Shown: piece after piece, positions 60,730 through 64,000 of the stretch | Numbering within the stretch: position 1 is the first letter of the stretch | Layout: every line of letters begins with the position of its first letter | Assembly: GCF_004683885.1 (NCBI RefSeq) | Contig: NZ_CP038440.1 | Location: forward strand, 778,001-842,000 | Direction: 5' to 3' | Length of the DNA stretch: 64,000 nucleotides | Origin: Brevundimonas sp. MF30-B | GTDB taxonomy: Bacteria > Pseudomonadota > Alphaproteobacteria > Caulobacterales > Caulobacteraceae | Notes under the pieces: model-generated | What the model was told of the DNA's origin: nothing | The model's input: the letters and a program-made list of their open reading frames with translations, nothing else | Database searches by the model: none | Translations under genes and position numbers: made by a program

Positions 60730-63714
60730 ATGGCTGACGACGCCGGACGGCTGAACCAGGTCTTTGCAGAGACCGCCTTCCTCTACGGCTCCAACGCCGC
60801 CTTCCTCGAAGATCTGCACGAGAAGTGGGCCGCCGATCCCGCCTCCGTGTCGGACGAATGGCGCGCCTTCTTCGACCAGCTGCGCGACAACGCCGACCAA
60901 GTGAAACAGGCCGCCGCCGCCGGCGCCTGGGGCCGTTCGGTCAACCGTGAGCCGACCGAAGAGACCGGCGTGTTCGACGGCCGCTGGCCCGAGCCCAGGC
61001 CTGACCCCAAGAAGTCCAGCGTCGCGCCGGCCAAATCCGCGCCCGCCTCGGCCGATGAGATCAAGGCGGCCGCCCATGATTCCATCCGCGCCCTGATGCT
61101 GATCCGCGCCTATCGCGTGCGCGGCCATCTGCAGGCGACTCTGGACCCGCTGGGCATCGAACTGCCCATCCGGAATCCCGAGCTGACCCCCGAGTTCTAC
61201 GGCTTCACCAGCGCCGACTTGGATCGCCCGATCTATCTGGATGGCGTCTTGGGTCTGCAGACCGGCACCATTCGTGAAGTTCTGGAGATCCTGAAGCGCA
61301 CCTACTGCGGCCACATCGGCATTCAGTACATGCACATCGCCGAGCCCGAGGAGAAATCCTGGCTGCAGGCGCGCTTCGAAGGTCCCGACAAGTTCGAGAA
61401 GAACGCCTTCACCAAGGAAGGCAAGCTGGCCATCCTGAACAAGCTGATCGAGGCCGAAGGCTTCGAACGCTTCCTGCACAAGCGCTTTCCCGGCACCAAG
61501 CGGTTCGGCCTGGACGGCGGCGAGGCCATGGTTCCGGCTCTGGAGCAGGTCATCAAGCGCGGCGGCCAGTTGGGCGTTGACGAGATCGTGCTCGGCATGG
61601 CGCACCGCGGCCGCCTGAACACCCTGGCCGCCGTCATGGGCAAACCCTACCGCGCCATCTTCCACGAGTTCCAGGGCGGCTCGACCGTCCCGTCGGACAT
61701 CGAGGGCTCGGGCGACGTCAAATACCACATGGGCGCTTCGTCGGACCGCGAGTTCGACGGCAACAGCGTGCACCTGTCCCTGACCGCCAATCCGTCGCAC
61801 CTCGAGATCGTCAATCCGGTCGTGCTGGGCAAGGCCCGCGCCAAACAGGCTTTCGACATCCGCGAGGCCAACGCTGGCAAGCCCGAGGCCGAATGGGTGC
61901 TCGACCGCACCAAGGTCGCGCCGCTCTTGATCCACGGCGACGCCGCTTTCGCCGGCCAGGGCGTGGTGGCCGAGTGCTTCGCCCTGATGGGGCTGAAGGG
62001 CTACCGCACGGGCGGCACCATCCATTTCGTGATCAACAACCAGATCGGCTTCACCACCAGCCCGCGCAACTCGCGCTCGTCGCCCTATCCGTCGGACGTG
62101 GCCCTGATGGTCCAGGCGCCGATTTTCCACGTGAACGGCGACGATCCGGAAGCGGTCGTCTTCGCCGCCAAGGTGGCCACCGAATACCGCCAGAAGTTCC
62201 ACAAGGACGTGGTGGTGGACATGTTCTGCTACCGCCGCTTCGGCCACAACGAAGGCGACGATCCGACCTTCACCCAGCCGCTGATGTATTCGAAGATCCG
62301 GGCGCAGCCCTCGACGCGCGAGATCTACTCCAAGCGCCTGATCGAAGAGGGCGTCATCAGCCAGGCCGAGGTCGACGCCGAGATCGCACGCTTCGAAGCC
62401 TTCCTCGACGCCGAGTTCGACGCCGGCAAGAGCTTCGAGGCCAAGAAGGCCGACTGGCTGGACGGCCAGTGGCAGGGCCTCCAGGCGCCTAAGGAAGAAC
62501 AGCGCGGCGAAACCGCCGTGTCGGCCGACAAGCTGCGCGACTACGGCCACCGCCTGACCACGCTGCCCAACGACGTGGACGCCCACAAGACGCTGAAGCG
62601 CGTGATCGACGGCCGCCGCGAAGCCATCGACAGCGGTCAGAACATCGACTGGGCCACCGCCGAGAGCCTGGCCTTCGCCTCGCTGCTGGACGAGGGCTAT
62701 CCCGTCCGCCTTTCGGGCCAGGATTCTGTACGCGGCACCTTCTCGCAGCGCCACTCGGGCATCATCGATCAGACGACCGAGGCCCGCTACATCCCGCTGA
62801 ACAACCTGCGCGACGGCCAGGCCCATTTCGAGGTCATCGACTCGGCCCTGTCGGAAGAGGCGGTGCTGGGCTTCGAGTACGGCTATTCGCTGGCCGACCC
62901 GAACAGCCTGGTGCTGTGGGAGGCCCAGTTCGGCGACTTCGTGAACGGCGCCCAGGTGGTGATCGACCAGTTCATCTCGTCGGGCGAGCGCAAGTGGCTG
63001 CGCATGAGCGGCCTGACCATGCTGCTGCCGCACGGCTACGAGGGGCAGGGGCCCGAGCACTCCTCGGCCCGTCTTGAGCGCTTCCTGCAGCAGTGCGCCG
63101 AAGAGAACATGCAGGTCGCCAACTGCACGACGCCGGCCAACTACTTCCACATCCTGCGCCGCCAGATGCACCGCTCGTTCAGGAAGCCGCTGATCCTGAT
63201 GACGCCCAAGTCGCTGCTGCGTCACAAGAAGGCGGTCTCGACCCTGGCCGACATGGCCGAGGGCAGCGCCTTCCACCGCGTCCTGCACGACGACGCCCAG
63301 ACGCGGCCCGAGGTCGCCGGCGTCAGCATCCGCCCCGACAAGGATATCCGCCGGGTCATCCTGTGCTCGGGCAAGGTCTATTACGACCTGCTGGACGCGC
63401 GCGAGAAACAGGGCGTGGACGACGTCTACATCCTCCGCCTGGAACAGTTCTATCCGTGGCCGATACAGTCGCTGCGCAAGGAGCTGGCGCGCTTCGCCAA
63501 CGCCGAGCTGGTGTGGTGTCAGGAAGAGCCCAAGAACATGGGCGGCTGGACCTTCGTCGATCCGTGGCTCGAGCTGACGCTGGATAAGATGGACATCAAG
63601 GCCAAGCGCGCCCGCTATGTCGGCCGCCCGGCCTCGGCCTCGACCGCCGCGGGCCTGATGAGCCGACACCTCAAGGAACTCGAGGCTTTCACCACCGAAG
63701 CCTTCGCCCGATAA
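60730..63714 (+). CDS. sucA: 2-Oxoglutarate dehydrogenase E1 component
   Basis: A 994-residue thiamine-diphosphate enzyme that decarboxylates 2-oxoglutarate and transfers the succinyl group to the lipoyl arm of SucB, a key TCA step. The N-terminal region has the E1o-specific [33 protein letters not shown]. The catalytic centre includes [53 protein letters not shown] and [10 protein letters not shown] (ThDP and magnesium binding). The C-terminal transketolase-like part has [29 protein letters not shown] and ends in [15 protein letters not shown]. Full length. sucB starts 46 bases later. Confidence 0.97.
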   Translation: MADDAGRLNQVFAETAFLYGSNAAFLEDLHEKWAADPASVSDEWRAFFDQLRDNADQVKQAAAAGAWGRSVNREPTEETGVFDGRWPEPRPDPKKSSVAPAKSAPASADEIKAAAHDSIRALMLIRAYRVRGHLQATLDPLGIELPIRNPELTPEFYGFTSADLDRPIYLDGVLGLQTGTIREVLEILKRTYCGHIGIQYMHIAEPEEKSWLQARFEGPDKFEKNAFTKEGKLAILNKLIEAEGFERFLHKRFPGTKRFGLDGGEAMVPALEQVIKRGGQLGVDEIVLGMAHRGRLNTLAAVMGKPYRAIFHEFQGGSTVPSDIEGSGDVKYHMGASSDREFDGNSVHLSLTANPSHLEIVNPVVLGKARAKQAFDIREANAGKPEAEWVLDRTKVAPLLIHGDAAFAGQGVVAECFALMGLKGYRTGGTIHFVINNQIGFTTSPRNSRSSPYPSDVALMVQAPIFHVNGDDPEAVVFAAKVATEYRQKFHKDVVVDMFCYRRFGHNEGDDPTFTQPLMYSKIRAQPSTREIYSKRLIEEGVISQAEVDAEIARFEAFLDAEFDAGKSFEAKKADWLDGQWQGLQAPKEEQRGETAVSADKLRDYGHRLTTLPNDVDAHKTLKRVIDGRREAIDSGQNIDWATAESLAFASLLDEGYPVRLSGQDSVRGTFSQRHSGIIDQTTEARYIPLNNLRDGQAHFEVIDSALSEEAVLGFEYGYSLADPNSLVLWEAQFGDFVNGAQVVIDQFISSGERKWLRMSGLTMLLPHGYEGQGPEHSSARLERFLQQCAEENMQVANCTTPANYFHILRRQMHRSFRKPLILMTPKSLLRHKKAVSTLADMAEGSAFHRVLHDDAQTRPEVAGVSIRPDKDIRRVILCSGKVYYDLLDAREKQGVDDVYILRLEQFYPWPIQSLRKELARFANAELVWCQEEPKNMGGWTFVDPWLELTLDKMDIKAKRARYVGRPASASTAAGLMSRHLKELEAFTTEAFAR

Positions 63715-63760
63715 TCACTCAGACGCCCCGACACAGACGCACCCGCACGAGACCGACGAC

Positions 63761-64000
63761 ATGGCCGACATCCTGACCCCCGCCCTTGGCGAATCCGTAT
63801 CCGAGGCGACCATCGCCAAGTGGTCGAAGAAGGTCGGCGAGCCGGTCAAGAAGGACGAGGTCCTGGTCGAGCTGGAAACCGACAAGGTCTCGCTGGAGGT
63901 CGTGGCGCCGGCCGACGGCGTGCTGGGCGAGATCAAGTTTGACGAGGGCGACACGGTGACGCCGGGCGCGGTGCTGGGCTCGGTGTCCGAGGGCGGCGCG
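63761..64000 (+). CDS. sucB: 2-Oxoglutarate dehydrogenase E2 (dihydrolipoyl succinyltransferase), partial
   Basis: The first 80 codons of SucB, cut by the right edge. It begins [46 protein letters not shown], the lipoyl domain; the lipoylated lysine is K42 in [29 protein letters not shown] follows as the domain's C-terminal half. It lies in the usual order after sucA and would be followed by lpd. The E3-binding and catalytic domains are outside the window. Confidence 0.93.
   Translation, partial: MADILTPALGESVSEATIAKWSKKVGEPVKKDEVLVELETDKVSLEVVAPADGVLGEIKFDEGDTVTPGAVLGSVSEGGA

Overview
The window is a 64 kb piece of a high-GC alphaproteobacterial chromosome, almost certainly from the Caulobacteraceae and most like Brevundimonas. 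This rests on a DivL-type kinase with tyrosine in the H-box, a CtrA-type box in front of fliL, a perfect sigma-54 promoter in front of flgF, the argB/HAD/dapD and sucC-sucD-sucA-sucB gene orders, and a TonB receptor next to an MFS carrier. It is core chromosome: there is no prophage, transposase, CRISPR array or rRNA operon, and only one tRNA (Thr, anticodon TGT). Coding density is very high and no gene-free gap exceeds 300 bases; the largest are 10124-10357, 60472-60729, 44368-44566, 36527-36721 and 26520-26710, and each holds sites listed below.

Layout. 1-3126: response regulator (cut by the edge), branched-chain aminotransferase, nucleoside transporter, GST. 3149-6209: a compact leftward cluster of three VOC proteins, an AHSA1/SRPBCC protein and a YbaA-like protein, facing a rightward HxlR regulator fused to an SCP2-like domain. 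6236-10624: rpoD and dnaG, then a control region with CtrA-like and DnaA-like sites and a small gene. 10631-18225: carA, a frameshifted AdiC-like antiporter, SDR, HAD, GST, greA, VOC, an ELM1-like protein and a TetR regulator. 18245-36526: the tRNA and an envelope/metabolism stretch with a CHAP protein, acyltransferase, manC, argB, dapD, a gmhB-like phosphatase, an AGE epimerase, a DegT aminotransferase with a Gfo/Idh dehydrogenase, bioY, metK, hslUV and a four-gene glycan operon led by a WbpA-type dehydrogenase. 36722-41211: xerC, DUF484, transaldolase, priA. 41219-47856: flagellar genes flgF-flgG-flgA-flgH (leftward) and fliL-fliM-DUF6468-motE-like (rightward). 47969-54175: argG, two small secreted proteins, a zincin, divL and a HAD phosphatase. 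54291-64000: TonB receptor, MFS carrier, then sucC-sucD, a strong terminator, sucA and the start of sucB.

How the parts fit. The flagellar and divL loci belong to the CtrA/sigma-54 cell-cycle programme of this family. The DegT and Gfo/Idh pair could make a 3-amino nucleotide sugar, either for the 2,3-diaminoglucose of the lipid A typical of this family or, with the WbpA-type enzyme, a diaminouronic acid. The two loci share a CTTGC-N2-RCAAGC palindrome, so they may be co-regulated. The points most worth a second look are this shared palindrome, the loss of all four zinc ligands in DnaG together with loss of one of two zinc sites in PriA, the CtrA/DnaA-like control region beside dnaG, the HxlR-SCP2/VOC cluster and the frameshifted antiporter.
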